From the NCBI GenBank assembly GCA_002414905.1, contig DIAY01000098.1:5083-14867 (forward strand): a stretch of 9,785 nt of DNA. The letters are read 5' to 3'. The notes beneath the pieces are model-generated. The model did no database searches and was not told the origin of the DNA. It worked only from the letters and a program-made list of their open reading frames with translations. The translations under genes were made by a program, and so were the position numbers. Shown here piece by piece: positions 1 to 5,905 of the stretch (position 1 is its first letter; each line of letters opens with the position of its first letter). This DNA comes from Holophagales bacterium UBA5066 (lineage in GTDB: Bacteria; Acidobacteriota; Thermoanaerobaculia; UBA5066).

Positions 1-891
1 GTGGCGGGGAAGGTCGTCGACATGACCGACCTGATCGTCGAGAACTACCGCAAGCACCACCTCGACGCCCTCGTCTGCCTCGGCGGCGGCGGGACGCAGA
101 AGAACGCCTACCATCTCCAGAAGGCCGGGCTGAACGTCGTCACGATTCCGAAGACGATCGATAACGACGTGGCGATGACCGACGTGACGTTCGGATACGA
201 CACGGCGCTCGGCATCGCGACGGAGGCAGTGGACCGGCTCCACTCCACGGCCCACAGCCATCACCGGATCATCGTGGTCGAGGTGATGGGTCACAAGGCG
301 GGGTGGCTCGCGCTCGGAGCCGGCGTGGCGGGCGGGGCCGACGTCATCCTGATCCCCGAGATTCCGTACGACGTCGAAGCGATTGCGGGCGCGATCCTGA
401 AGCGGTTCCGGAGCGAAAAGCAGTTCTCCATCGTCGCGGTGGCGGAAGGGGCGCTCTCGAAGGAGCAGTTCGATGCGGAGGCCACCTCGAAGTCGAAGGA
501 GAAGGACCCCTCCGGAAAGAAGGAGAAAGCCGGAAAGCAGGGGAGGGAGGCCGGGAGCTCCGTGGCGGGTGAGGGCCATCGGACCGGCCGGGCGCTGGGT
601 CTGGCCGTGCAGCTCGAGAGGCTGACGGGGCTCGAGTCGCGCGTGACGATCCTCGGGCATCTGCAGCGCGGCGGGACCCCCTCGGCCGCGGACCGGTTCC
701 TCGCGACTCGCCTCGGCACCGCCTGTGCCGACCTCGTGGCGAAGCGGAAGTTCGGCGTCATGGTGGCCGCGCGGGGAGAGGGAACCAGGCCGGTGCCGCT
801 CGGCGAGGTCGTGGGAATCCGGAAGACGGTCCCTCTCGACCACCCCTGGGTCGAAGCCGCGCGAGCTGTCGGGACCTGCCTGGGCGACTGA
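1..891 (+). CDS. pfkA: 6-phosphofructokinase, 5'-truncated by window edge
   Basis: Phosphorylates fructose 6-phosphate to fructose 1,6-bisphosphate in glycolysis, in the cytoplasm. The visible 296 codons carry the family landmarks in order: a GGGGT phosphate-donor loop (residues 28-32), PKTIDND (about 50-56) with the catalytic Asp, a MGHKAGWLA segment (about 96-104), and the signature LGHLQRGGTPSAADR (about 220-234). In full-length enzymes the GG(D/G)G loop lies near residue 100, so roughly 75 N-terminal residues are missing; the GTG at base 1 is probably an internal codon. Gly at the E. coli 104-equivalent position together with Lys in PKTIDND is the group III combination. It suggests ATP as donor, whereas the PPi enzymes carry Asp at that position. 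A Lys/Glu-rich stretch (about residues 155-190) between the EGA motif and the next helix looks longer than in the homologues I recall. The C-terminus (TVPLDHPWVEAARAVGTCLGD) looks intact. Confidence 0.93.
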   Translation: MAGKVVDMTDLIVENYRKHHLDALVCLGGGGTQKNAYHLQKAGLNVVTIPKTIDNDVAMTDVTFGYDTALGIATEAVDRLHSTAHSHHRIIVVEVMGHKAGWLALGAGVAGGADVILIPEIPYDVEAIAGAILKRFRSEKQFSIVAVAEGALSKEQFDAEATSKSKEKDPSGKKEKAGKQGREAGSSVAGEGHRTGRALGLAVQLERLTGLESRVTILGHLQRGGTPSAADRFLATRLGTACADLVAKRKFGVMVAARGEGTRPVPLGEVVGIRKTVPLDHPWVEAARAVGTCLGD

Positions 892-915
892 AGGCGCGGG
901 GCCGAAAAGGAAGAA

Positions 916-937
916 GCGGCGGAACATCGTCCGCCGC
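916..937 (-). terminator. Intrinsic terminator downstream of hsp20
   Basis: A perfect 8-bp stem (GCGGCGGA / TCCGCCGC) with a 6-nt loop lies between the convergent pfkA and hsp20 genes. Read on the minus strand, the stem is followed by a T/C-rich tail (TTCTTCCTTTT, 905-915), which fits a factor-independent terminator for hsp20. In the plus direction only CCTT follows, so it would be a weak terminator for pfkA. Confidence 0.7.
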
Positions 938-969
938 CTTGCCGGGGTGTGAGCAGTTCCGCCCGGGAC

Positions 970-1449
970 TTACTTGTTCGAGGCGGCGATCTGCTTCGCT
1001 GTGCCGACCGCGATCGGAATCGACTTCGGCTTGGCCTCTTCGCGCTTCGGGAGCTCGATCGACAGGACGCCGTCGACGAGGGTGGCATTGATTTTCGCGG
1101 GGTCGGCGTTCGCCGGGAGGGAGAACGCCCTCACGAAGCGTCCGTAGGCCCTCTCGACGCGGTGGTAGGCCTTCTTCTCGTGCTCCTTCTCGAACGTCCG
1201 CTCGCCTTCGAGGGTCAGAACGCCGTTCTCGGCGCGGAGCTTGAGGTTGTCCTGCGAGAAGCCCGGGAGCTCGACCTGGAAGACGAGCATGTCGGGGGTC
1301 TCACTGATGTCGACCGGCGGAGCCCAGGCTGCGAGGCTCGGGGCCTCGTCGGAGATCCGGCCGGCGGGATACGCCTCACCGAAAAGTCGGTTGACCTGGT
1401 TGCGGAAGGACTCGAGCTCACGGAAGGGATCGTTCGGGCGCGTGATCAT
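970..1449 (-). CDS. Hsp20/alpha-crystallin small heat-shock protein
   Basis: ATP-independent holdase chaperone that binds unfolding proteins and forms oligomers in the cytoplasm. The 159 aa length is typical. A short N-terminal arm with DPFRELESFRNQVNRLF (residues 7-23) resembles the start of many bacterial Hsp20 proteins. The alpha-crystallin domain runs from about 44 to 140: PPVDISETPD, VELPGF, NGVLTLEGER, and the end motif A-x-x-x-DGVL (122-129). A C-terminal IPI motif (144-146) supplies the usual oligomer contact. The ATG at 1447-1449 is fixed by an ideal Shine-Dalgarno AAGGAGGT at 1456-1463, 6 nt upstream. It is transcribed alone from the promoter at 1527-1555 and ends at the terminator at 916-937. 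No CIRCE or HAIR operator is seen. Confidence 0.96.
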   Translation of the reverse strand: MITRPNDPFRELESFRNQVNRLFGEAYPAGRISDEAPSLAAWAPPVDISETPDMLVFQVELPGFSQDNLKLRAENGVLTLEGERTFEKEHEKKAYHRVERAYGRFVRAFSLPANADPAKINATLVDGVLSIELPKREEAKPKSIPIAVGTAKQIAASNK

Positions 1450-1455
1450 GGGGTG

Positions 1456-1463
1456 ACCTCCTT
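1456..1463 (-). promoter_or_regulatory. Consensus Shine-Dalgarno of hsp20
   Basis: AAGGAGGT on the minus strand, an 8-nt match to the anti-SD sequence, 6 nt before the hsp20 ATG. It is the strongest ribosome-binding site in the window and contrasts with the SD-less starts of the neighbouring oxidoreductase and peptidase E genes. Confidence 0.9.
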
Positions 1464-1464
1464 A

Positions 1465-1495
1465 TGCATCCATCTTGAAACTCTGTATCCATCTT
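1465..1495 (-). repeat. Tandem 12-nt direct repeats in the hsp20 leader
   Basis: On the plus strand TGCATCCATCTT (1465-1476) and TGTATCCATCTT (1484-1495) match at 11 of 12 positions with a 19-bp offset. On the mRNA side they read AAGATGGATRCA. A shorter copy of the core (ATCCATC) recurs at 1517-1523, inside the inverted repeat at the transcription start. The repeats lie in the predicted 5' UTR between promoter and Shine-Dalgarno. They could be binding sites or RNA structure elements; no function is established. Confidence 0.55.
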
Positions 1496-1504
1496 TTTCT
1501 TCGT

Positions 1505-1524
1505 CGATGGAATCAGATCCATCG
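1505..1524. promoter_or_regulatory. Perfect inverted repeat at hsp20 transcription start
   Basis: CGATGGA (1505-1511) and TCCATCG (1518-1524) form a 7-bp inverted repeat around a 6-nt spacer (ATCAGA). The repeat begins 2 nt downstream of the -10 hexamer, so it covers the predicted +1 (about 1520). That is a classic place for a repressor operator; alternatively it is a hairpin at the 5' end of the mRNA. The sequence differs from CIRCE (TTAGCACTC-N9-GAGTGCTAA) and from HspR HAIR sites. Confidence 0.5.
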
Positions 1525-1526
1525 CT

Positions 1527-1555
1527 AATATACGATCTGATGTCGTGTTTGTCAA
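1527..1555 (-). promoter_or_regulatory. Near-consensus sigma70 promoter of hsp20
   Basis: On the minus strand there is TTGACA (1550-1555), a 17-bp spacer, then TATATT (1527-1532): 6/6 and 5/6 matches at the optimal spacing. The area around it (about 1464-1576) is strikingly AT-rich against the GC-rich background. Predicted transcription start is about 1520, giving a leader of about 70 nt. A housekeeping promoter this strong on a heat-shock gene suggests control by repression rather than by sigma32. Confidence 0.88.
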
Positions 1556-1640
1556 GTCTAGTCGAGAAAAAGACTACCTCGGCCACCTTGAAGTGTCCGC
1601 CGCGTCGCCGTCCGCTTGTCCTTTCGTGCTAAATCACTGT

Positions 1641-2708
1641 CTAAAAAGGTCTTGCACGTTCATAGGGGCGCGGTCCTGGCAGCGGCGAGTCGAGTTCGGC
1701 GGACGCCCGGAGCGCCCAATGGGGGGAACGGAGCATCTCCCGCCCAAGAAGAACGACGTCCGCCAGGCCCTGTTCGACAATTTCGTTCGCTTGCCGTGCC
1801 GTCGTGATCAGACCGACGGCGGCTGTCGCAACAGCCGCTTCCTTCCGGATTCTGGCTGCGAACGGAACCTGGTAACCGGGGGTGACTGGCACTTTCGCCC
1901 GCGGGTGCATGCCTCCCGAGGAGCAGTCCACGAGATCCACTCCGAGCGCGTGGGCCTCCCGGGCGAACACGACCGCTTCGTGAGGGACGAATCCCCCTTC
2001 GACCCAGTCAGTGGCCGAGATGCGCAGGAAAAGCGGGAGGTCGGCGGGCCAGGCGGAGCGAACCGCCTCGATGACCCGGAGCGGGACGCGCATCCGGTTC
2101 CGGAGAGTTCCGCCCCAGTCGTCGGACCTCCGGTTGGAGATCGGAGAGAGGAACTGGTGCAGCAGATACCCGTGAGCCGCGTGGATCTCCGCGACCCGGA
2201 ACCCGGCTGCCGCCGCCCGGCGCGTCGCGGCGACGAAGTCGTCGACGATCCGCGCGAGGCTGGCCTCATCGAGCGCGAGCGGGACCTGCCAGCCGTCATC
2301 GAACGGAACCGCGCTCGGCGCGAGAACCGGAGACCAGCCGCCCGCGGCGGGGGAGGCGGTGCCACCGCCATCCCACGGTCGCTTCGTCGAGGCCTTCCGG
2401 CCCGCGTGAGCGAGCTGGATTGCGGGAACCGAGCCCTGACCCGTGATGAAGGAGGCGATACGAGCGAGCGGGTGGACCTGCCCGTCGTCCCAGAGGCCGA
2501 GGTCCTGCGGGCTGATGCGTCCTTCGGGAGAGACGGCTACGGCTTCGGTCATGACGAGGCCGGCGCCACCCGTCGCGCGCGCTCCGAGGTGGACGAGGTG
2601 CCAGTCGTTCGCGAGGCCCTCCTCTGCCGAGTACTGGCACATGGGAGCGACGCCGACCCGATTCGGAAGTGTGACGGAGCGGAGGGAAAGGGGCGAGAAG
2701 AGCACCAT
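1641..2708 (-). CDS. namA: NADH:flavin oxidoreductase, YqjM/NamA-type old yellow enzyme
   Basis: FMN-dependent ene-reductase that uses NAD(P)H to reduce activated C=C bonds (enones, enals, some nitro compounds) in the cytoplasm. The 355-aa TIM barrel matches the YqjM class throughout. Landmarks are APMCQY (residues 21-26) with the class-typical Cys24 and Tyr26 near the flavin, QLAHAGRKA (98-106), HAAHGYLLHQFLSP (176-189) with substrate-binding His176 and His179 and Tyr181, SNRRSDDWGG (191-200), CSSG, and a C-terminal YER whose Arg would reach into the neighbouring subunit's active site. A Gly/Pro-rich insert of about 12 residues follows HAGRKA (about 107-125). The ATG at 2708 has no Shine-Dalgarno; TAATCT lies 6 nt upstream, suggesting a leaderless mRNA. 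It is divergent from the small membrane protein, with 51 bp between the start codons. The physiological substrate cannot be read from the context. Confidence 0.95.
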   Translation of the reverse strand: MVLFSPLSLRSVTLPNRVGVAPMCQYSAEEGLANDWHLVHLGARATGGAGLVMTEAVAVSPEGRISPQDLGLWDDGQVHPLARIASFITGQGSVPAIQLAHAGRKASTKRPWDGGGTASPAAGGWSPVLAPSAVPFDDGWQVPLALDEASLARIVDDFVAATRRAAAAGFRVAEIHAAHGYLLHQFLSPISNRRSDDWGGTLRNRMRVPLRVIEAVRSAWPADLPLFLRISATDWVEGGFVPHEAVVFAREAHALGVDLVDCSSGGMHPRAKVPVTPGYQVPFAARIRKEAAVATAAVGLITTARQANEIVEQGLADVVLLGREMLRSPHWALRASAELDSPLPGPRPYERARPF

Positions 2709-2714
2709 GTCGCG

Positions 2715-2720
2715 AGATTA
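2715..2720 (-). promoter_or_regulatory. Probable -10 element for leaderless oxidoreductase mRNA
   Basis: TAATCT on the minus strand, exactly 6 nt (CGCGAC) before the ATG at 2708, so transcription would start at or next to the A of the start codon. There is no Shine-Dalgarno and no convincing -35 hexamer. The same hexamer and spacing precede peptidase E on the other strand. Confidence 0.55.
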
Positions 2721-2759
2721 CGGGAACCCGGAGCGCCGGGGGACGTATCAGGGTTCGAG

Positions 2760-2960
2760 ATGGTGAAACTTCTGCTCTGGCTCCTCCTCCTCGTCGTCTG
2801 CTGGCCGCTGGCGGTCGTGGTGCTCGTGGCGTATCCGGTCCTCTGGCTCCTCGCGATCCCCTTCCGGATTGTCGGCGTCGTCCTCGAGGGGCTCGTCGAG
2901 CTCGTCCGCGCGCTTTTCTTCCTTCCGGTGCGCCTCCTGGGCGGGCGGGCCCGGGCCTGA
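2760..2960 (+). CDS. Small hydrophobic membrane protein (66 aa)
   Basis: A 66-residue protein starting MVKLLLWLLLLVVCWPLAVV and ending with an Arg-rich tail (LLGGRARA). Residues 3-36 are almost entirely hydrophobic with a Pro at 16, enough for one long or two short membrane spans. A second amphipathic or hydrophobic helix (about 38-60) contains the charged pattern EGLVELVRALFFLP. The composition is far more hydrophobic than expected for a chance reading frame, and the ATG lies just past the divergent oxidoreductase start. The frame is open far upstream across the antisense of that gene, but that part is Arg/Glu-rich shadow sequence, so ATG 2760 is the sensible start. No clear Shine-Dalgarno is present. 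I recall similar short proteins in other bacterial genomes, but no function. Confidence 0.75.
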   Translation: MVKLLLWLLLLVVCWPLAVVVLVAYPVLWLLAIPFRIVGVVLEGLVELVRALFFLPVRLLGGRARA

Positions 2961-2986
2961 CGGTGAGGGGCGCGTCACGGTAATCT
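2957..2986 (+). promoter_or_regulatory. Promoter of peptidase E, leaderless type
   Basis: CTGACG (2957-2962, 4/6 to TTGACA), an 18-bp spacer and TAATCT (2981-2986, 4/6 to TATAAT), followed by only 6 nt (CTCCGC) before the ATG at 2993. Transcription would start at the start codon. No Shine-Dalgarno is present between the -10 element and the ATG. The -35 overlaps the stop codon of the small membrane gene, so pepE has its own promoter. Confidence 0.6.
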
Positions 2987-2992
2987 CTCCGC

Positions 2993-3706
2993 ATGACGGA
3001 CGCTCGCCACCGGCTCCTCCTCGTCAGCAGCTCCACGATCCACGGACGCGGCTACCTCGACCACGTCGCGGACGCCCTCGTGGCCTTTCTCTCCGGCGTG
3101 AAGACGCTGACCTTCGTTCCGTATGCCCTCGCCGACCGTGACGGCTACTCCGCCAGTGTGCGCGAGCGCTTCGCGCGTCTCGGGATCGAGGTCCTGAGCG
3201 TCCACCAGGCGCCCGATCCGCGAGCAGCGATCCGCGCGGCGGAGGCGGTCTTCATCGGCGGCGGGAACACGTTCCGCCTTCTGAAGTGGCTCCAGGACGA
3301 GGGGCTCCTCGGCCCGATCCGCGACCGGGCCGCCGAGGGGATGCCGTACGTCGGCTCGAGCGCAGGGACGAACGTCGCAGCACCGTCGATCCGTACGACG
3401 AACGACATGCCGATCGTCCCGACGGCGAACTTCCTCGCCCTCGGCCTCGTGCCGTACCAGATCAACCCTCACTACCTCGATCCCGACCCGGCTTCGACCC
3501 ACAAGGGAGAGACCCGGGAAGAGCGGCTTCTTCAGTACCTCGAAGAGAGCCCCGTCCCGGTCGTCGGCCTGCGCGAGGCGGCGTTCCTAAGCGTCGAGAA
3601 GGGCGTCTCGCATCTCCTCGGGGAACGAGGGGCACGCGGCTTCAGGAGAGGGTCGCCCCCGTTCGAGATCGAGACGGGCGCCGAGGTCGAATCGCTGCTT
3701 CGGTAG
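2993..3706 (+). CDS. pepE: Peptidase E (alpha-aspartyl dipeptidase), family S51
   Basis: Cytoplasmic serine dipeptidase that hydrolyses dipeptides with N-terminal aspartate, part of peptide recycling. It is 237 aa against 229 in enterobacteria. The fold resembles class I glutamine amidotransferases. Recognisable blocks are FIGGGNTFRLLKWLQ (87-101), the nucleophile elbow YVGSSAGTN (119-127) with Ser123, IRTTNDMPIV (133-142), QINPHYLD (156-163) with His160, and HKGETREERL (170-179). Ser123, His160 and Glu195 (VGLREA) align with the Ser120-His157-Glu192 triad of Salmonella PepE at a constant offset of 3. The ATG at 2993 is supported by the start of homology (LLLVSSSTIHG) and by the -10 element 6 nt upstream. 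It converges with rlpA, leaving 70 bp between the stops. Confidence 0.95.
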   Translation: MTDARHRLLLVSSSTIHGRGYLDHVADALVAFLSGVKTLTFVPYALADRDGYSASVRERFARLGIEVLSVHQAPDPRAAIRAAEAVFIGGGNTFRLLKWLQDEGLLGPIRDRAAEGMPYVGSSAGTNVAAPSIRTTNDMPIVPTANFLALGLVPYQINPHYLDPDPASTHKGETREERLLQYLEESPVPVVGLREAAFLSVEKGVSHLLGERGARGFRRGSPPFEIETGAEVESLLR

Positions 3707-3745
3707 CGTTTCAGCCGCTTGCCGGCGCGAGGGCCACGAATCGGG

Positions 3746-3768
3746 GGTCTCCCGGTGGGGAGTTGACC
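3746..3768. terminator. Possible hairpin between convergent pepE and rlpA
   Basis: CTCCC (3749-3753), a 4-nt loop and GGGAG (3758-3762), extended by GGT/ACC across a 3-nt bulge. It lies in the 70-bp gap between convergent stops. There is no T-tract on either side, so it is at best a weak or Rho-assisted terminator. Confidence 0.3.
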
Positions 3769-3776
3769 GCCCCGGT

Positions 3777-4466
3777 TCAGCGGTTCGGGACGACGATTCC
3801 GGCGAGCCCCAGGTCGACGAGCGTATCGCGGGCCGACTCGGCTTCTTCGCGCGAGGGGTAGGGGCCGAACTTCACGCGCGTCAGGCCTCCGAACGGCTCG
3901 AGCCAGGGCTGCGGATAGCGGCCGGCGAGCCGGTCCTTCAGCCGGGCGGCGTTCTCCTCGCTCGCGAAGGCACCGGCCTGCACGGCCCAGGACGTTGCCA
4001 GCGCGACGTCCCCCTTCTCGTCCCGGACCATGGCGGTTCGCCGCCCCGACCCGAGCGAGACGACGGTGAGTGTCACCGGGACGACCCCGTCGACGACGGC
4101 GCCGATCTCCTCGGCCGCGGCCCGCGAGAGGTCGACGATCCGCCCGGCGATGAAGGGACCCCGGTCGTTGATCCGCACCCTCACCGTCCGCCCGTTCTTC
4201 TCGTTCGTCACGTCGATGGTGGTCCCGAGCGGCAGCGCCCGGTGCGCGGCCGAGACGCGGCGGGGATCGAAGAGCTCGCCGCTCGCCGTCGGCAGTCCCG
4301 CGAAGTCGGCACCGTACCAGGAGGCGAGACCCCGTTCGACCCCTTCTCCTTTCAGGTCACCCGCTCCTCGCACGGCGGGACGCGAGGAGCAGGCGGAGAG
4401 GAGCGCGGCGGCGAGGAGGATCGCGCCGATCCGCAGGGCCGGCGCTCTTCCGGGCCGGCGCCTCAG
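3777..4466 (-). CDS. rlpA: RlpA-like lipoprotein: lytic transglycosylase (DPBB) plus SPOR domain, CTG start
   Basis: Outer-membrane-type lipoprotein that cleaves peptidoglycan strands, often at the division septum. With a CTG start at 4466 it has 229 aa: an Arg-rich n-region (residues 2-12), a hydrophobic core and lipobox LSAC with Cys26. The double-psi beta-barrel spans about 44-140 (GLASWYG, TASGE, RINDRGPF, RIVDLS). Glu64, His75 and Asp101 match the conserved catalytic-site residues of RlpA. A C-terminal SPOR domain (about 152-228: WAVQAGAF, VKFGPYPSREEAE) should bind denuded septal glycan. No ATG, GTG or TTG in this frame can supply the signal peptide. The CTG overlaps the purB stop as CTGA, with GAGGTG 5 nt upstream, so translation is probably coupled to purB. 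A second CTG at 4436 would give a shorter signal peptide. Function is certain to family level; the start is inferred. Confidence 0.92.
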   Translation of the reverse strand: MRRRPGRAPALRIGAILLAAALLSACSSRPAVRGAGDLKGEGVERGLASWYGADFAGLPTASGELFDPRRVSAAHRALPLGTTIDVTNEKNGRTVRVRINDRGPFIAGRIVDLSRAAAEEIGAVVDGVVPVTLTVVSLGSGRRTAMVRDEKGDVALATSWAVQAGAFASEENAARLKDRLAGRYPQPWLEPFGGLTRVKFGPYPSREEAESARDTLVDLGLAGIVVPNR

Positions 4467-5905
4467 ACCTTCACCTCGACGGGAGCGTCCGAGAGCGCCG
4501 CTGCATGTGCGGCCAGGAGCGGGTCGACCTCGGCCGCGAGGAATTCCTCTACCTGCTCGGGTGCACGACCGACGAACAGCGCCGGGTCCGCGGCGACGGC
4601 AACCTCTTCGCGCGTCATGCGGAAGGCCGGGTCGGCGGCGATCCGGTCGAGGAGGTCGTTCTCGCCCCCTTCGGCCTTCAGACGGTCGCCGGCGGCCTGG
4701 GCGTAGACCCGGATTCGCTCGTGCAGGACCTGCCGGTCGCCCCCCTTCTTTGCGGCGGCCATCAGGACGTTCTCGGTGGCGAGGAACGGGAGCTCCTCGG
4801 CGAGCCTCCGCCTTACGACCCCCGGGTGGACGACGAGGCCCGAGGCGACCGCCTCCCAGAGGATGAGGAGCGCGTCGGCGGCCAGGAACGACTCGGCCAG
4901 GGCGAGGCGCCGGTTCGCGGAGTCGTCGAGCGTCCGCTCGAGCCACTGCGTCGCATGGGTCCAGCTGCCGTTCTCGGCCGTCGTGAGGATCCAGCGTGAG
5001 AGGGCGTTCATCCGCTCGCACTTCATCGGGTTCCGTTTGTAGGGCATCGCGGACGAACCGACCTGTCTGGAGCCGAACGGTTCCTCGACCTCCTTCATGT
5101 GCTGGAGGAGCCTCAGGTCGTACGCGAACTTGGATGCGGAGGCCGCGAGGCCGGAGAGGGCGGAGAGGACGAAGGCGTCCTGCTTCCGGGTGTAGGTCTG
5201 CCCGGAGATGAGGAGGCGCTTCGGGAAGCCCGCCTTCTCGGCGACCTTCCGGTCGAGGAGGTCCGCCTTTGCAGTGTCCCCTCCGAAGAGCATGACGAAG
5301 GACGCCTGCGTGCCCGTCGCCCCCTTGCATCCGAGGAAGCGGAGCTCTTCGGCCCGCCGCGAGAGCTCGTGGACGTCCAGGACGAGGTCCTGGATCCAGA
5401 GGCAGGCGCGCTTGCCCACCGTCGTCGGCTGCGCCGCCTGAAAGTGCGTGTAGCCGACGCAGGCGACGTCCTTCTGCTCGCGCGCGAAGGCCGCGAGCCG
5501 TGCGATGACGCGCACGGCCCGCCTCTGCACGAGCCCGAGCGCATCGCGCAGGACGAGGAGGTCGGCGTTGTCGCCGACGAAGGCCGACGTCGCTCCGAGG
5601 TGGATGAAGGGGCGTGCCTCGGGCGCCACGTCGGCGAGCGCATGGATCTGCGCCATGACGTCGTGCTTCGTTTCGCGCTCGTAGTGGCCGGCCGCCTCGA
5701 GCTCTTCGTCGGTCGGAACGACGTGCTCGCGGAAGGCGGCGAGCGCGGCCTCGGGGATCGGCAACCCCAGCTCCTGCTCCGCCTCGGCGAGCCAGAGCCA
5801 GAGCCGGCGCCACGTCGCGAACTTGTGCCGCGCCGAGAAGAGTGCCGACATCTCGGCCGAGGCGTAGCGCTGCGTGAGGGGGTTCTCGTACGCGTCGGCG
5901 TTCAC
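4463..5905 (-). CDS. purB: Adenylosuccinate lyase, animal-like subtype
   Basis: Catalyses two fumarate-releasing steps of purine synthesis: SAICAR to AICAR, and adenylosuccinate to AMP. It is a cytoplasmic homotetramer. The 480 aa show TKHDVMAQIH (79-88), HLGATSAFVGDNADL (102-116), GYTHFQAAQPTTVGKR (151-166) with the general acid/base His154, the fumarase/lyase signature GSSAMPYKRNP (283-293) with the catalytic serine loop, and WLERTLDDSANRR (321-333). Its N-terminal blocks (RYAS.EM, WLWLAEAEQ.LGLPI) and its length resemble human ADSL much more than the roughly 430-aa Bacillus type. The start is GTG at 5905, which overlaps the stop of the zinc-ribbon gene as GTGA. It is followed by rlpA with a CTGA overlap. 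It is the middle gene of a tight three-gene minus-strand unit. Confidence 0.97.
   Translation of the reverse strand: MNADAYENPLTQRYASAEMSALFSARHKFATWRRLWLWLAEAEQELGLPIPEAALAAFREHVVPTDEELEAAGHYERETKHDVMAQIHALADVAPEARPFIHLGATSAFVGDNADLLVLRDALGLVQRRAVRVIARLAAFAREQKDVACVGYTHFQAAQPTTVGKRACLWIQDLVLDVHELSRRAEELRFLGCKGATGTQASFVMLFGGDTAKADLLDRKVAEKAGFPKRLLISGQTYTRKQDAFVLSALSGLAASASKFAYDLRLLQHMKEVEEPFGSRQVGSSAMPYKRNPMKCERMNALSRWILTTAENGSWTHATQWLERTLDDSANRRLALAESFLAADALLILWEAVASGLVVHPGVVRRRLAEELPFLATENVLMAAAKKGGDRQVLHERIRVYAQAAGDRLKAEGGENDLLDRIAADPAFRMTREEVAVAADPALFVGRAPEQVEEFLAAEVDPLLAAHAAALSDAPVEVKV

Noticed and set aside
291..1088. 265-aa minus-strand frame under phosphofructokinase
   Set aside because: Ser/Arg/Pro-rich shadow of pfkA that also overlaps hsp20 in another frame; no motif.
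1450..1520. RNA thermometer masking the hsp20 Shine-Dalgarno
   Set aside because: I find no leader segment complementary to AAGGAGGT, so the typical ROSE or fourU pairing is not seen by eye; folding software could still change this.
1505..1524. CIRCE or HAIR heat-shock operator
   Set aside because: The palindrome arms CGATGGA/TCCATCG do not match TTAGCACTC/GAGTGCTAA or CTTGAGT/ACTCAAG.
1559..1576. TAGTC / GACTA hairpin as a terminator for the oxidoreductase gene
   Set aside because: The stem is only 5 bp, A/T runs lie in the loop rather than after the stem, and it sits just upstream of the hsp20 -35 element.
1545..2759. Long plus-strand reading frame preceding the small membrane protein
   Set aside because: It is antisense to the well-supported old yellow enzyme, has Arg/Glu-rich low-complexity composition and no recognisable motif; only its last 66 codons are protein-like.
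4467..5813. Upstream extension of the rlpA frame to a 678-aa protein
   Set aside because: This part is the purB gene read in another frame, with Arg/Pro/Gly-rich shadow sequence; purB is certain on the same strand.
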